Assembly (NCBI GenBank): GCA_037013495.1
Contig: CM072804.1
Span: 31,908,501-31,972,500 of the forward strand
Reading direction: 5' to 3'
DNA: 64,000 nt
From: Hippophae tibetana
Lineage: Eukaryota; Streptophyta; Magnoliopsida; Rosales; Elaeagnaceae
Of the stretch, positions 24,226 to 35,823 are shown piece after piece. Position 1 is the stretch's first letter; every line of letters begins with the position of its first letter. The notes beneath the pieces are model-generated. The model did no database searches and was not told where the DNA came from. It saw nothing but the letters and a program-made list of their open reading frames with translations. The position numbers were made by a program, and so were the translations under genes.

Positions 24226-25870
24226 TGATGTGCAGAACCGGCATCGCCGATCCTGCCAATACTTTGGTTTTATATTTATAAAACTCTCGCAAATGCATGA
24301 ATCATTTCATAGAAAATGATAAGTATACTCCCAAGGTCGATCTAAGGAAGGAATATATGTGGTTTTTAATTTATTAATCAAACTTTTAAAAACGAAATTA
24401 AATCCTAAATATCCTGTCACGATATTTTGGGTTTTGTGTTTTTAATCTAATAATATAAAAATAAATATAGATAAAGATTCAATAAAAATTTATGCAAATT
24501 TTATCATTTATGATAGTGGAGTATTTATGGATATAATAACTAAGTTAATTATGCTTGCTCATATTATTTAGGTTATTAAAGATATAAATTGATATTTATT
24601 GATTGTCTCTTTTTTATATGAATACCACCTTTGGTGGTGTTAGACATTCTTTGTTAACTAAACAAATCAATTAACACCTATGGGTGGGGTTGATAACTAA
24701 TTTGGTTAATTAAATTAATTCTTTTTTCTAAGAGATTGAAAATGAACCTTTTAATTGCCACCTTTGGAAGGGTTAGACAGTTTAAACTTTATTCAAGGTG
24801 TCCAAATTAAACATAAGAATTTAATTATCCGAGTACTAACTTTCAAGTTTTAAAACCACTACTGAAAACATGTTGTCAATACATTTTTAGATAATAATTC
24901 TTATAAAAACTTTTGAAATAGAGCTTCACTCTAACTACCAGGCGATTGTACCAACAAATAAAAGAACAATACTCTAAATCAGACCGGATAACTAAACCTT
25001 AAAATCTAATTTTCAAATTTAAGTTTGTAATGAAAAATAATACATTTCTCTCTAACATTCTTAATATAAAATCTTAAATAAAAATAAAATCAATTCATTT
25101 TAGAGATTATTACCAATTTAATATTTCACAAGCATAACAACGTTATTATTATATCATGTTTACAAACAGCCAGCAAATTTAAATTTAATCACAAACAAAT
25201 TAAATATAATATGTAAGAATAAGGCATAAAAAATAAATGTAAAGAAAATAAAATCCTTACATTACTTTGATGCTATTCCCGTTGTTGAAAAACCACCAAA
25301 TGGAATTTGCACTCCCATTTATTGAATCAAAAAGCAAATAAATTAAAAAAACATAACTAGTTCTTCTCAAAAAGAGAAGAACTCTAAAACTAAGAGAAAC
25401 TAACTAAGAAAAGCTCAAAACTAAGAAAAACTTAAAAACTAAGAAATGAGAGAAAGAAAGAAAATATGTGTTTTTAGGTGTGTTTAGTTATGAAGAGAAT
25501 GAGGGTATTTATAGGTGATGATAGCAAGAAAAAGTGGGTGAAAAAATGATAAAAATGGAGAAAATACGTAGTGAATGATGATGTCATACTGATGACATGA
25601 AGTAGTTAATTACCAAAAATAATTACAAAATATTTCATGATATGTTTTCAAAAATTAATCTAACAGAACAAAAGACTTAACTATTTACTTAAATTTGATT
25701 TAAAGAAATGATAAATTTTTGTGAGAAATTTTTTTTTAATTCCAAAAATTACTAAATCACACAAAGAAAATAAAACCAAACACAAAAAATGAAAACGTGA
25801 AAAGAAAAAAAAATTATTATTATTTTTTATTATTCTTAAATTTTTTTAAATTAAGCATGGTAACTTTTCA
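24226..25870 (-). repeat. Inner Athila 3' LTR
   Basis: About 1,645 bp, starting on the plus strand TGATGTGCAGAACCGG. It aligns with 33603-34720 up to about 25597; beyond that the two LTRs differ. The end is set by the purine tract that follows. Confidence 0.8.
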
Positions 25871-25884
25871 CCACCCCCAACCTA
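25871..25884 (-). other. Polypurine tract of the inner Athila
   Basis: On the minus strand TTGGGGGTGG, next to the 3' LTR. This is the usual Athila form. Confidence 0.7.
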
Positions 25885-26390
25885 GAACTTGCATTGCCCT
25901 CAATGTAACAATTGTAAATTAAAGATAAAGAGAGAAGAAAAGAAAAATTACCTATTTTCTGAGAATGTGCAAGTAGTAATAGAGAAATGTAGGTGCATCC
26001 ATCATATTCATCATTAAAGTTCAAACAGACAGATCGCTGCGAATTTCTAACATCTCAACAAATATTTTTAGTGTTACCGATTTTAAAATTATTCACATGT
26101 AATTAAACTAAAATAAATAATAGAAATTAAATAAATAAAACAAATAAAAGATAATTACCTAAAATGATGGGTTGCCACCCATCCAACGCTTAGTTTAACG
26201 TCTTAGCAAGACGTAACTTTATGGTACTAAAGGTTACTCAGCCAAATGAAATCCATTTCAACAATGTTGTTTGGTTCTTCTAAATAAGGCTTCACACGAT
26301 GCCCATTGACTTTGAATGTTTTTTTGTCTTGGAATCCAATAGTTCTACTACTCCATGCGCAAATACCTGAACTATTTTGAATGATCCATC
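25885..26390 (-). other. Inner Athila non-coding tail
   Basis: About 0.5 kb between integrase and the purine tract, with the family-typical ggttgccaccc stretch (plus strand, about 26170). No envelope-like frame. Confidence 0.6.
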
Positions 26391-29300
26391 TCATCTTGAT
26401 CTCAGCTTTCCTGGAAACAATCTCAAATGAGAGTTAAATAAAAAAACTTTCATTCTAGGGTGAAGAGTCTTAGGAACTAGCCTCTTATCATGATAGCGCT
26501 TAGTACACTCTTTGTATAATTTGGCACTCTCATAGGCTTCATTCCTAATTTCTTCCAACTTATTAAGATGGAGTAACCGTTTTTCTCCTGCTTTATCTAA
26601 ATCCATGTTTAACTCTTTAATTGCCGAATAAGCCTTGTGTTCAAGTTCAACTGGAAGGTGGGACGCTTTCCCAAAGATAAACCGGTAAGGGCTCATCCCA
26701 ATAGGTGTTTTGTAAGCGGTGCGGTATGCCCATAAGGCATCATTTAACTTAAATGCCCAGTCCTTCCTTGAAGGACGCACAGTGCGTTCCAATATTCCCT
26801 TAATTTTCCTATTACTTACTTCCACTAAACCAGAAGTTTGAGGATGATATGGAGTAGCTACTTTATGTGTGATGTTGTACTTTTTTAGTATTCCATCAAA
26901 GATCTTGTTACAAAAATGGCTACCTTCATCACTTATTATAGCTCTAGGCGTTCCGAACCTGCTGAATATTAAATCCTACAAGAATTTAACAACAACATTA
27001 GCATCATTGGTTTTAGTGGGGATAGCTTCTACCCACTTGGATACATAATCCATAGCAACCAAAATATATTGAAAACCATTGGATGGGGGAAAAGGACCCA
27101 TAAAGTCATTCCCCCATACATCAAAGAGTTCAACAACTAAATTAGATGTCAAAAGCATTTCATCTCTTTTGCTTATGTTTCCTGTTCTTTGACATCTATC
27201 ACAATGTTCACAAAACATATGAGCATCTTTAAAAAGAGTGGGCCAAAAGAATCCAGACTGTAATACCTTATGGGCTGTCTTTCCACCACCAAAATGGCCC
27301 CCACAATGAAGTTCATGAAAAAAAGTTAGAATGCTCTTATGTTCTTCTTCACGTACACATTTTTAGATGACTTGATCTTGACCAATCTTGTATAAATAAG
27401 GGTCATCCCAGAAATAGTCCTTAATAGTTTTAAAAAACCTTTTCTTGTCCTGATATGAAGTGTTAGGTCGCAAAACACCAATGGTAAGATAGTTTACAAT
27501 ATCAGCATACCACGGGTTCAAACCTATTGAAAATAACTATTCATCAGGAAAGGTTTCAACTATATCTTCATTACTCTCATCTTTAAGAGAATTGAAGTCA
27601 GAAATCAACCTAGACAAATGGTCAGCTACTAAGTTTTCACTGCCATTCTTATCCTTGATTTCTAACTCAAATTCTTGTAAGAGTAAGACCTACCTGATTA
27701 ATCTTGTCTTGGCATTTGGTTTACTTAATAGGTATCTTAAAGCAGCATGATCAGAATGCACAATCACTTTAGATCCTACTAAATAAGACCAAAATGTTTC
27801 TAAAGAAAACACTATAGCCAAGAATTCCTTTTCAGTGGTGGTATAATTCATTTGGGCATCATTGAGTGTTTTTCTAGCATAGTAAATGACTTGCAAACAC
27901 TTATCCACTCTTTGTCCCAAGACTGCTCCAATAGCATAATCAGAAGCGTCACCCATTATTTCAAAAGAAAAAGACCAGTTTGGTGCCATAATAACAGGGG
28001 TAGATGTTAGTTTCTCTTTCAAGGTATTAAAGGCAATAAGGCAGTCATTGTTGAAATTAAAATAAACATCTTTTGATAGCAAGTTACATAAGGGATGACT
28101 TATTTTAGAGCAATCTTTAATAAACCGTCTGTAAAATCCTGCATGTCCTAAGAAGCTTCTTATCCCCTTCACAGAGGTTGGGGGAGGTAGTTTGGATATC
28201 AATTCAACTTTTGCCTTATCAACTTCAATACCCTTGTTTGAAATTATATGTCCTAAAACTATCCCTTGTTGAAAATAAAATGAATTTTCTCCCAAATAAG
28301 GGTGAGATTGCATTCAATGCATCTTTCTAAAACCAAAGTCAATTTATGTAAGCAATCATCAAATGAGTTCCCAATGATAGAGAAATTTTCCATGAAAATC
28401 TCAATGAATTTTTCCACCATGTCCGAGAAAATAGATATCATGCATCTCTAGAAAGTGGCAGGGGCATTGCATAACCCAAATGACATTCTTCGAAAAGAAA
28501 ATTTCCCAAAAGGACATGTAAATGTGGTCCTTTCCTGATCTTCTGTTGCTATGGGTACTTGATAATATCCAGACAATCCATCTAGAAAACAGTAAAATTC
28601 GTGCCCAGCTAATCTTTCCAACATTTGATCAATGAATGTTTCCTAAAACCTATACACATTCTCCATCCATTGATTATTCTAGTGGGAACTAATTCACTTT
28701 TGTCATTTTTAACAATTGTTATCCCAGATTTCTTAGGTACCACATGCACTGGACTAACCCACTAACTATCCTCAATAGGATAGATAATTCCTTCTTCTAA
28801 CAATTTAAGAATTTATTTTTTAACTACCTCTTGCATATTTGGGTTTAGTCTTCTTTGGGCCTCTCGTACAAGTTTATCACCATCCTCCAAGTTAATCTTG
28901 TGCATACACGTCATAGGAATAATGCCTCTTATATCCCCGATACTCCAACCTATAGCTTTCTTAAACTGTTTAAGCACTTTGATAAGTTCCTTTTCTTGGG
29001 TTTTGGTCAAGGTTGAAGAAATTATCACTCGATAAGTTTCTCCTTCTCCCAAAAACACATATTTTAATTGCTCAGGTAAGTCTTTGAGTTCAAGTTTAGG
29101 TGGATTGGCCTCTTTACTAGATGAAGAACTAGGTAGATTTAAAAGTGTACTAGATTTTTTCATTACTTCATCATTGTCTAATCGTTCAAGGTATCCCTTA
29201 ATTTCCTCATCTAAATCATCTTCGACCTCTTCAAGTGTAAGAATAGTTTCAAGCTTGTCTTCTATTTTGGTTCGGAAAAAGGTGTTTTGGACAAGATTAT

Positions 29301-29760
29301 CCAAAGGGTCAACATCGAATATTTCATCGATGGCAAAAATAGAAGGAAAAGGTGAAGAATCAAAAATTTTAAAATGAACAATCTCTTTTAAGACTATCAT
29401 TGTCAAATTTCCATCTTAGACATCAATAATAGTTTTAGTAGTTTCCATAAACGGTCTACCAAGCAATATTGTGTGCTCTTTGTCCAATGCTGGATTTTCT
29501 TGCATATCTAGAACCACAAAGTCAACAGGTATTATCAGTTTTTCTACTTGTACCAACACATCCTCAACTATTCCCTTTGGATACTTAAGAGATCTATCTA
29601 CAAGTTGAAGGGACATAGTTGTGGGTTTTAAATCTCCTAAATTGAGCTGTAAGAATATAGAGTATGGCATCAAATTTATACTAGCACCTAAATCTCCTAA
29701 ATTTCTAGGGTCTTTCAACTTAGGGGTAGTTTGTGCTGAAGTGCAGCGCTAGAAATTTCT
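26391..29760 (-). pseudogene. Inner Athila pol (protease, RT, RNase H, integrase), broken
   Basis: Protease is around 29416-29720 (D-L-G-A-S-I-N-L-M-P, the family's D-x-G-A-S motif, and L-L-G-R-P-F). A linker rich in acidic residues follows. RT is around 28260-29000 (F-M-E-N-F-S in the region of the catalytic motif). RNase H is around 27690-28050 (A-I-G-A-V-L-G-Q-R and Y-Y-A-R-K-T-L-N-D-A). Integrase is around 26391-27420: the zinc-finger cysteines C-x2-C-x2-C-Q near 27200, [18 protein letters not shown], and a C-terminal block with [15 protein letters not shown]. Fossil; several breaks. Confidence 0.88.
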
Positions 29761-29914
29761 GATACTACTACTAGTTCATTCAGTTCATACATCCTTTTTC
29801 TTAGTGTTCAACTCTTTGAAAAACTTAGCATATGAGGGCACATTCATGACCACTTCTAATAATGGTAAATTTATATTTACTTTAGAGAGCATATTAAAAA
29901 GATCATAGAATTTC

Positions 29915-31270
29915 TTATCTTGTTTGGATACTTTTTAACTGGTGTGGAAAAGGTACTTGCAGTTGGTGTGGTTTTGTTGTCATTTGAATTTTGGGGATGT
30001 CAGATGACCCCCCAATGAGTTTTTTAGAAGGCTTGTTAAGTTTAACACTTGTTTCTCCTTTTTGTGAGACTAGAATATCACCTTCTTTGTTACCTGAACT
30101 ACAAGGTAGATCGTTAGAGATTTCAGGTAAACTGGTATTGACTACCTTACCACTTCGAAGGGTTCTTACATCCTTTGCTTGTTCTGGTTGACTGGGTAAC
30201 TTTCCTGGTTCTTTCTTTTGCATTTGTTCAGCCAGTTGCCCAACTTTAGATTCAATGCTTTTAACCGAAGCCTTCATGGTGTTCAACCTTTGATTATTCA
30301 TCAATTGGTTGTCACAACTAACTTGGCTTGGTGGGTATGAGTGGTTATTATTTGTCCTTAGTGTTAGACATTGGGTGTAGGCTGGGTAATTGTTTTGCTT
30401 CCAATGATGGTTAGGGTGATTATAAGTGTTTAGATGATACCTTTGAAAGGATTTAACTTCCTCCATGGCATCGACACTAGAATCACAAGTATTTGAACAA
30501 TTATGAGTACCATGCCCAATTGAAAAACACACTTCACACACCTCTTGATTTGGCATTTGGTGGGTAGTGAAAAGTTGCACTTGTTTAGTCAATTCAGCAA
30601 GTTGCAAGGTTATCTCATTATCGGAGCCAACTTCATTGACTCTTGCTCTCCTTCTAGAACTTCTTTGTTGGGATTTGGAACCCAATAGCTCATAAAGATT
30701 ATATGTTTCCTCCGCGGGTTTTTCTCCCACAACACCTCCAGTAGCATTATCAACCATGTATTGACTCTGCAGTGTCAATCCATCATAAAAGAATTGGTTA
30801 TGTAGCTGTAATGGAAAGCTATGATTATGACATTGAATGAAAAGGAGTTTGAATCGTTCCCAAGCTTCATGAAAGAGCTCTTCATACATTTGAGAAAATG
30901 TTGCTATCTTCGTCCTTAGATCAACAGTCTTTTGGTGGGAATAGAACCTACCCATAAACATTTCATATAATGCCTCCCAAGATTTTAGAGAACCCGATTG
31001 TAGATTAATGAACCATGACCAAGCTTAATCCTTGAGGGTGTAAGGAAAACACCTCATCCTAAGTTGATCTTCATTAATTGCATGTAGTGGAAAGGTTTGG
31101 ACAATACCATAGAATTCTCGAATGAAATGGAAAGGCTCTTCATTAGGGACACCGTAAAAGGAAGGCAATAAAGAATAATGAATCTTTTTCAATTCATAAT
31201 TCCTTGCAACCTCTTGTAATTGTATGTCAGAAGTTACATTGCTGGCATTGTATAGTCTTTCATCATTTTC
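29915..31270 (-). pseudogene. Inner Athila gag-like unit next to protease, broken
   Basis: Capsid-type region with H-N-H-S-F-P-L-Q-L and N-Q-F-F-Y-D-G-L-T, followed by V-D-N-A-T-G-G-V. Next come a coiled-coil-like stretch, a zinc-knuckle-like C-x2-C near 30535 followed by a G-H-G-T-H-N-C motif, and an Arg/Lys-rich tail with T-L-R-S-G-K (about 30140-30160), a known mark between gag and protease in this lineage. Fossil. Confidence 0.85.
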
Positions 31271-31284
31271 CGCCTATCTTTAGC

Positions 31285-31660
31285 ATCTCCTATGGTTATT
31301 TGTAGTTGAAATTGATCCTTCTCCTATTGTGTATCAACATTTAGCTCTTAAAAATAGTAGATATCTCTAAGAAAGATTTCTCACTTGACAAAATGTATAG
31401 GCTTAAAGCAAAATGTAAAGAAAGGACACAATTTTTGAAACAAACGAATTTATTTCATTTGCATTTTATTACACACAAAATAAAACTAAAACAAAGGAAA
31501 ATAAAATAATGGGTGACCTCTCACGTAGAACTAAAATTTATCGTCTTCTAGTAAGACGTTGCTTGGAGATTGCAGAATGACAAACTCGATGTCTCCTCTT
31601 CATTGAATTTATTTTACCCCATTTGACCATCAAATTAGTCTTTGCTTCGTTTTTGCAAAT
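31285..31660 (-). other. Non-coding spacer between the two gag-like units
   Basis: On the minus strand it holds a phrase near 31530-31570 (acgtcttactagaagacg, then gagaggtcaccca) that resembles the sequence normally found after integrase in these elements (26170-26215). This suggests the first gag-like unit and this spacer came from a second, related Athila. Confidence 0.45.
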
Positions 31661-32820
31661 GTTCAACTAACTTTTCTACTTTAACTTCCACCTTTTTGAT
31701 AGAAGCTTCTATAGAGTCCAACCGTTGATTGGTTTTAGATTGGTTATCTCTACAAACTTGAATAAAAGAATTCAAGTTGTCCTCCAGGGTTAATTTATTT
31801 GGAATGCTTCTTGGAATAGACGGGTGGAATTGCCGGCCTGACTGATTTGAGTTTTGAGCGAAAGGAGGGTTGTTTTGCCTCTAGGAGAATTCAGATGATT
31901 TCTCCACCCAGGATTATAGGTATTTGAATTGGGGTCAAACCTTGGTCTCTGTTGATATGCTCCAAATACATTATCCTGTTCAGGTCCAGCTGTTGTTTCT
32001 CCTTGATATGGACAGGCTTCAATACCATGTCCCATGTTGCTATACAAACCATACTGTTCATTATTGGTGTTGGTTTGCTTAGTGAGAAGGGTAACTTGTT
32101 TGGTCAATTGAACACGTTGTTGTTGAACTTCATTGCTGGAATTGATTTCATGAACTCCAACTTTTCTCACTCGTGAGCTTTTCTCTTGGGAATTAGCACC
32201 CAATATCTCAAAGAGATTGTACATCTCTAAGGCAGTCTTTTCTCCCATTACTCCTCCTGTAGCGTTGTCGACAATGAACTGACATTGTTGTGTAAGTCCA
32301 TCGTAAAAGAATTGGTTCTGCCACTGCAGGGGAAAGCTGTGATGGGGACATTGAGTGAGAAACATTTTGAACCTATCCCACGCTTTATGGAATGGTTATC
32401 CTGCCATCTGAGAGAAAGTAGCAATCTTTCCTCTCAACTCTGTTGTTTTTTGGTGGGAATAGAATTTTTCCATGAATTTATTATAAATGTTCTCCCATGT
32501 CATCAGAGAACTTGAGGGAAGTGACATCAACCAAGCTTTGGCTTTATCCTTTAAGGTGTAGGGAAACATCTCATTCTAAATTGATCCTCGTTTAGAATAC
32601 CGAGGGGGAAGGTTTGGACTGTAGCATAGAAGTCTCTAATGAAGGAAAGAGAATCTTCAGTAGGCAGCCCATAAAAGGAAGGAAGCATAGAAAAATGAAT
32701 ATGTTTCGGTTCATAATTCCGAGCAGCCTCACCTAGCTGGATAGCGGTAGTTGTCGTACCAATCACCGGTCTTGCAAACTCCTTCATGGTGGTTTCCCTA
32801 ACATGTTGGTTTTCTTCCAT
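31661..32820 (-). pseudogene. Second gag-like unit in the inner Athila, nearer the 5' LTR
   Basis: Starts near 32820 (M-E-E-N-Q-H-V-R-E-T-T) with H-F-S-M-L-P-S-F-Y-G-L and a K-x-F/P-T-P area. It continues with H-H-S-F-P-L-Q-W, N-Q-F-F-Y-D-G-L-T and V-D-N-A-T-G-G-V, a G-H-G-I-E-A-C knuckle-like motif, and ends with a Lys/Glu coiled coil (S-I-E-A-S-I-K-K-V-E-V-K-V-E-K) near 31690. It is homologous to the unit at 29915-31270 but clearly different in sequence. Fossil with a few breaks. Confidence 0.82.
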
Positions 32821-32989
32821 TTCTTTCGATTCGAGTAAAGGATTAAGGCTTAGTTCTATGTTTGGCTCAAAAGCAGGTTGATGGTTGAAATCTAGTCTTG
32901 TTAAAGTTTCCTAAGGATCTTCTATCACGCATAGACTATTGAAAGCATAAATTTAAAACTTTTTTCAAGAAAAATAATAAATATAACCA

Positions 32990-33578
32990 GACAAAAATTT
33001 AGAGAAAATTTATATGGCATTTAATTCAAAACAGTAAACAAAACTAGTTAAACCTTAAGTTATTTTATTTTATTATTCTTGTTTTTAAAATAAAATAATA
33101 AACTAAAGTTTTTTATTTATTTTATATCAAAATGTTTATTATTTTATTTATTTGTTTTTAAATTTTTTTTATTTTATGTTTTATTTTTTTAAAAGCAACT
33201 AAAAAAAATTTATTCTTTTTTATTTTTTTTATTTAAAATTTATTAAAATTTATTTTTGTTTTTATTATATTTATAATTTTTTTATCTTTTTTTATTCTTT
33301 TAATTTTTTTTTAATTTTTTAATTTCTATTGTTTTTACTTCAAATTTCAAAATTATTTTACTATTCACGCTATTATTATTATTATTATTTTAATATAAAA
33401 ATTTTTTAATAAGTTTTTTTTGTTTTTTTATTTCTTATGAAATTTGAAATTTGAATTTTTTTTGTTTTTTTTAATATTTAAGTTTATTATTATTTTATTT
33501 ATTTAAATGAAAAAACAAATTATTTTAAATACAAAGTTTTTTTAAAATTTTGATAAATAATTTAAAAACGATATTCCT
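32990..33578 (-). other. Leader of the inner Athila, extremely AT-rich
   Basis: Between the primer site and the first gag-like unit lies about 0.5 kb made almost only of A and T runs (33060-33560). No gene. Confidence 0.6.
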
Positions 33579-33596
33579 TTCCCTACAATGACACCA
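33579..33596 (-). other. Primer binding site of the inner Athila (aspartate tRNA type)
   Basis: Minus strand TGGTGTCATTGTAGGGAA, a decayed form of TGGCGCCGTTGCCGGGGA, the aspartate-tRNA match used by Athila. It lies six bases from the LTR, the same gap as in the outer element and in the element at 53382. Confidence 0.75.
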
Positions 33597-33602
33597 AAAA
33601 CT

Positions 33603-35144
33603 TGATTAGTAGAACCGGGATCGTCGATTTTGCTAATACTTTGGTTTTATATTTATAAAACTCTCGCAAGTGCACGAATCATTTCGTAGAAAATGATAAG
33701 TATACTCGTAACGTCGATCTAAGGAAGAAATATATGTGGTTTTTAATTTATTAATCAAACTTTTAAAAACGAAATTAAATCATAAACATCCTGTCACCAT
33801 ATTTTGGATTTTGTGTTTCTAATCTAATAATATAAAAATAAACATAGATAAAGATTCAATAAAAAATTATGCAAATTTTATCATTTATAATAGTGAAGTA
33901 TTTATGGATATAATAACTAAGCTAATTATGCTTGCTCATATTATTTAGGTTATTAAAGATATAAATTGATATTTATTGATTCTCTCTTTTTTATATGAAT
34001 ACAAACTTTGGTGGGGTTAGACATTCTTTGTTAACTAAACAAGTCAATTAACACCTATGAGTGTGGTTGATAACTATTTTGGTTAATTAAATTAATTCCT
34101 TTTTCTAAGAGATTGAAAATGAATCATTTAAATGCCAGCTTTAGTGGGGTTAGATAGTTTAAACTTTATTCAAAGTGTCCAAATTAAATCTAAGAATTTA
34201 ATTATCCGAGTATTAACTTTCAAGTTTTAAAACCACTACTCAAAACATGTTGTCAATAACAACGTTATTATTATATCATGTTTAGAAATAACCAACAAAG
34301 TTAAATTTAATCACAGACAAATTAAATATAACATGTAAGAATAAAACATAAAAAATAACTGTAAAGAAATTAAAATCCTTACAGTACTTTGTCGCTATTC
34401 CCGTTGTTGGAAAACCTCCAAACGGAATTTGCACTCTTATTTATTGAATCAAAAAGCGAATAAATTACAAAAACATAACTAGTTCTTCTCAAAAAGAGAA
34501 GAACTCTAAAACTAAGAGAAACTAACTAAGAAAAGCTAAAAACTAAGAAAAACTTAAAAACTAATAAATGAGAGAAAGAAAGAGAAGACAAGATGTGTTT
34601 TTAGGTGTGTTTAGTTATGAAGAGAATGAGGGTATTTATAGGTTATGATGGGAAGAAAAAGTGGGTGAACAAATGATAAAAAATGGAGAAAACATAGAGT
34701 AGTGAATGATGATGTCATACTGGTGTGGGTGGGGCAGCGCGCGTAGATGGGGTGCAGGTGGGCACAGGGACACACGCGGAAGGGAGAGCTCTCCGCACGT
34801 TGCTGGGTGCGCTGCGCGCGGTGGCCGGCGCGGATGGGCAGTTGCGTGCACGATTTCGTCCTTTTTGACATTTTTGACCCATTTTGTCCAATTTTTCCAT
34901 ATTTGTTGACTTTTCCTCATTTATTTTATGCATATATTTGTGATGTATTGCCTGCAGTATTCTTCTTTGAGTTTTTAAGTTATGTTTTTAAGAGAAAATA
35001 CTTGAAAAACAATAAAAATACCCGTGATTCCGAAAAGACAAATTTATATAAATATATGATAAGATCATGTAAATATATATATATTTTCAATCAATTAATG
35101 TACATAAAATCGTGGTAATTTTAGTACTTTTTGAGCACTCATCA
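33603..35144 (-). repeat. Inner Athila 5' LTR with a GC-rich island
   Basis: 1,542 bp. The part 33603-34720 aligns with the 3' LTR. The outer part, 34721-35144, does not; it holds a GC-rich island (34721-34852) and on the minus strand starts TGATGAGTGCTCAAAAAG, like the plus-strand Athila LTR at 5420. Confidence 0.82.
34721..34852. other. GC-rich island inside the inner Athila 5' LTR
   Basis: About 130 bp, roughly two-thirds G+C by eye, with many CpG and gcgcgc steps, in a window that is otherwise about 70% A+T. The reading frames that cross it in several frames are a side effect of its low stop-codon density. Confidence 0.8.
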
Positions 35145-35808
35145 ATTTACCTATGTCGAAATATTCAAAATCTATCCTATAATTCTCTCTTTTGATAGTA
35201 AATCACAAGACTAAAATCATCTAATTAATGACCAGTTAATTGGAAGCATTAAACTCATAATAAATCAGAGAAAAATGAAGAGAAATATTCAAATTAACAT
35301 AGAAAATCAAGCATAGTTTAGAATTAAATTAAATCTTTTTCCTAGAATAAAGATAAATTAGTTCATGCTAAAAATTAAATTAAGCATAAACGAATTCACC
35401 ATAATTTTCTGAGAAGAATTGAAAGGAAATTTACTCACAAAAAGAATTTTCTTTTGCATTTTCCTGTTGTGCTAATTTGTTGTTTCCTCTCAAGCGTTTA
35501 TTTTCTCATTGTCCGCTCTGAATCTTTTTTTTCTTCTTTTCTCACTGACTGCTCTTGTCCTCTCTGTTCCCTATTTCCTTTTTTGTTTCCTCTCGCCTCC
35601 CTTTCCTTTTCACGTTATTTTTTCCTTTATATGTGTGGGTATATTTATATATATCATTATATATAAATCCTAGCCACTTGCTTATGATTAATTTCTTTTA
35701 GATTTAAATAATAATAATGAAGTCTATATTCAATAAAATAAATAAATTAAATTAAATTAAAGTTAAAATTAAGAAGTGATAAATTATGTCAAATTATGCA
35801 AGTCATCG
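35145..35808 (-). repeat. Outer Athila 3' LTR, second part
   Basis: Begins with the ATTTA duplication and continues the match to 41650-42471, through a C/T-rich stretch at 35450-35620 also present at 41950-42130. Ends gtcatc, next to the purine tract AAGTTTGGGGGTGTT (minus strand, 35809-35823). Confidence 0.85.
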
Positions 35809-35823
35809 AACACCCCCAAACTT

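Larger units (their letters stand above)
24226..35144 (-). mobile_element. Inner Athila element, nested, with both LTRs
   Basis: 10.9-kb minus-strand Athila with ends TGATG...CATCA and a perfect ATTTA target duplication. Parts in its own reading direction: 5' LTR 33603-35144, aspartate-tRNA primer site, AT-rich leader, a first gag-like unit, a second gag-like unit, protease, RT, RNase H, integrase, a short non-coding tail, a purine tract, and 3' LTR 24226-25870. There is no envelope-like frame. It is broken, with more than ten breaks by eye, but long stretches still read open, so it is younger than its host element. It is unusual in having two gag-like units and in the mismatch between the outer parts of its two LTRs. 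Confidence 0.9.

Noticed and set aside
29084-29377. Serine-rich plus-strand frame
   Set aside because: Opposite the acidic linker of the inner Athila pol; a shadow.
34611-35118. Several overlapping open frames on both strands
   Set aside because: All cross the GC-rich island, where stop codons are rare by composition; they lie in an LTR and show no protein motif.
35454-35666. Hydrophobic, Ser/Phe-rich frame (and its twin at 41932-42291)
   Set aside because: Both come from the C/T-rich part of the outer Athila LTR; the repeat explains them.
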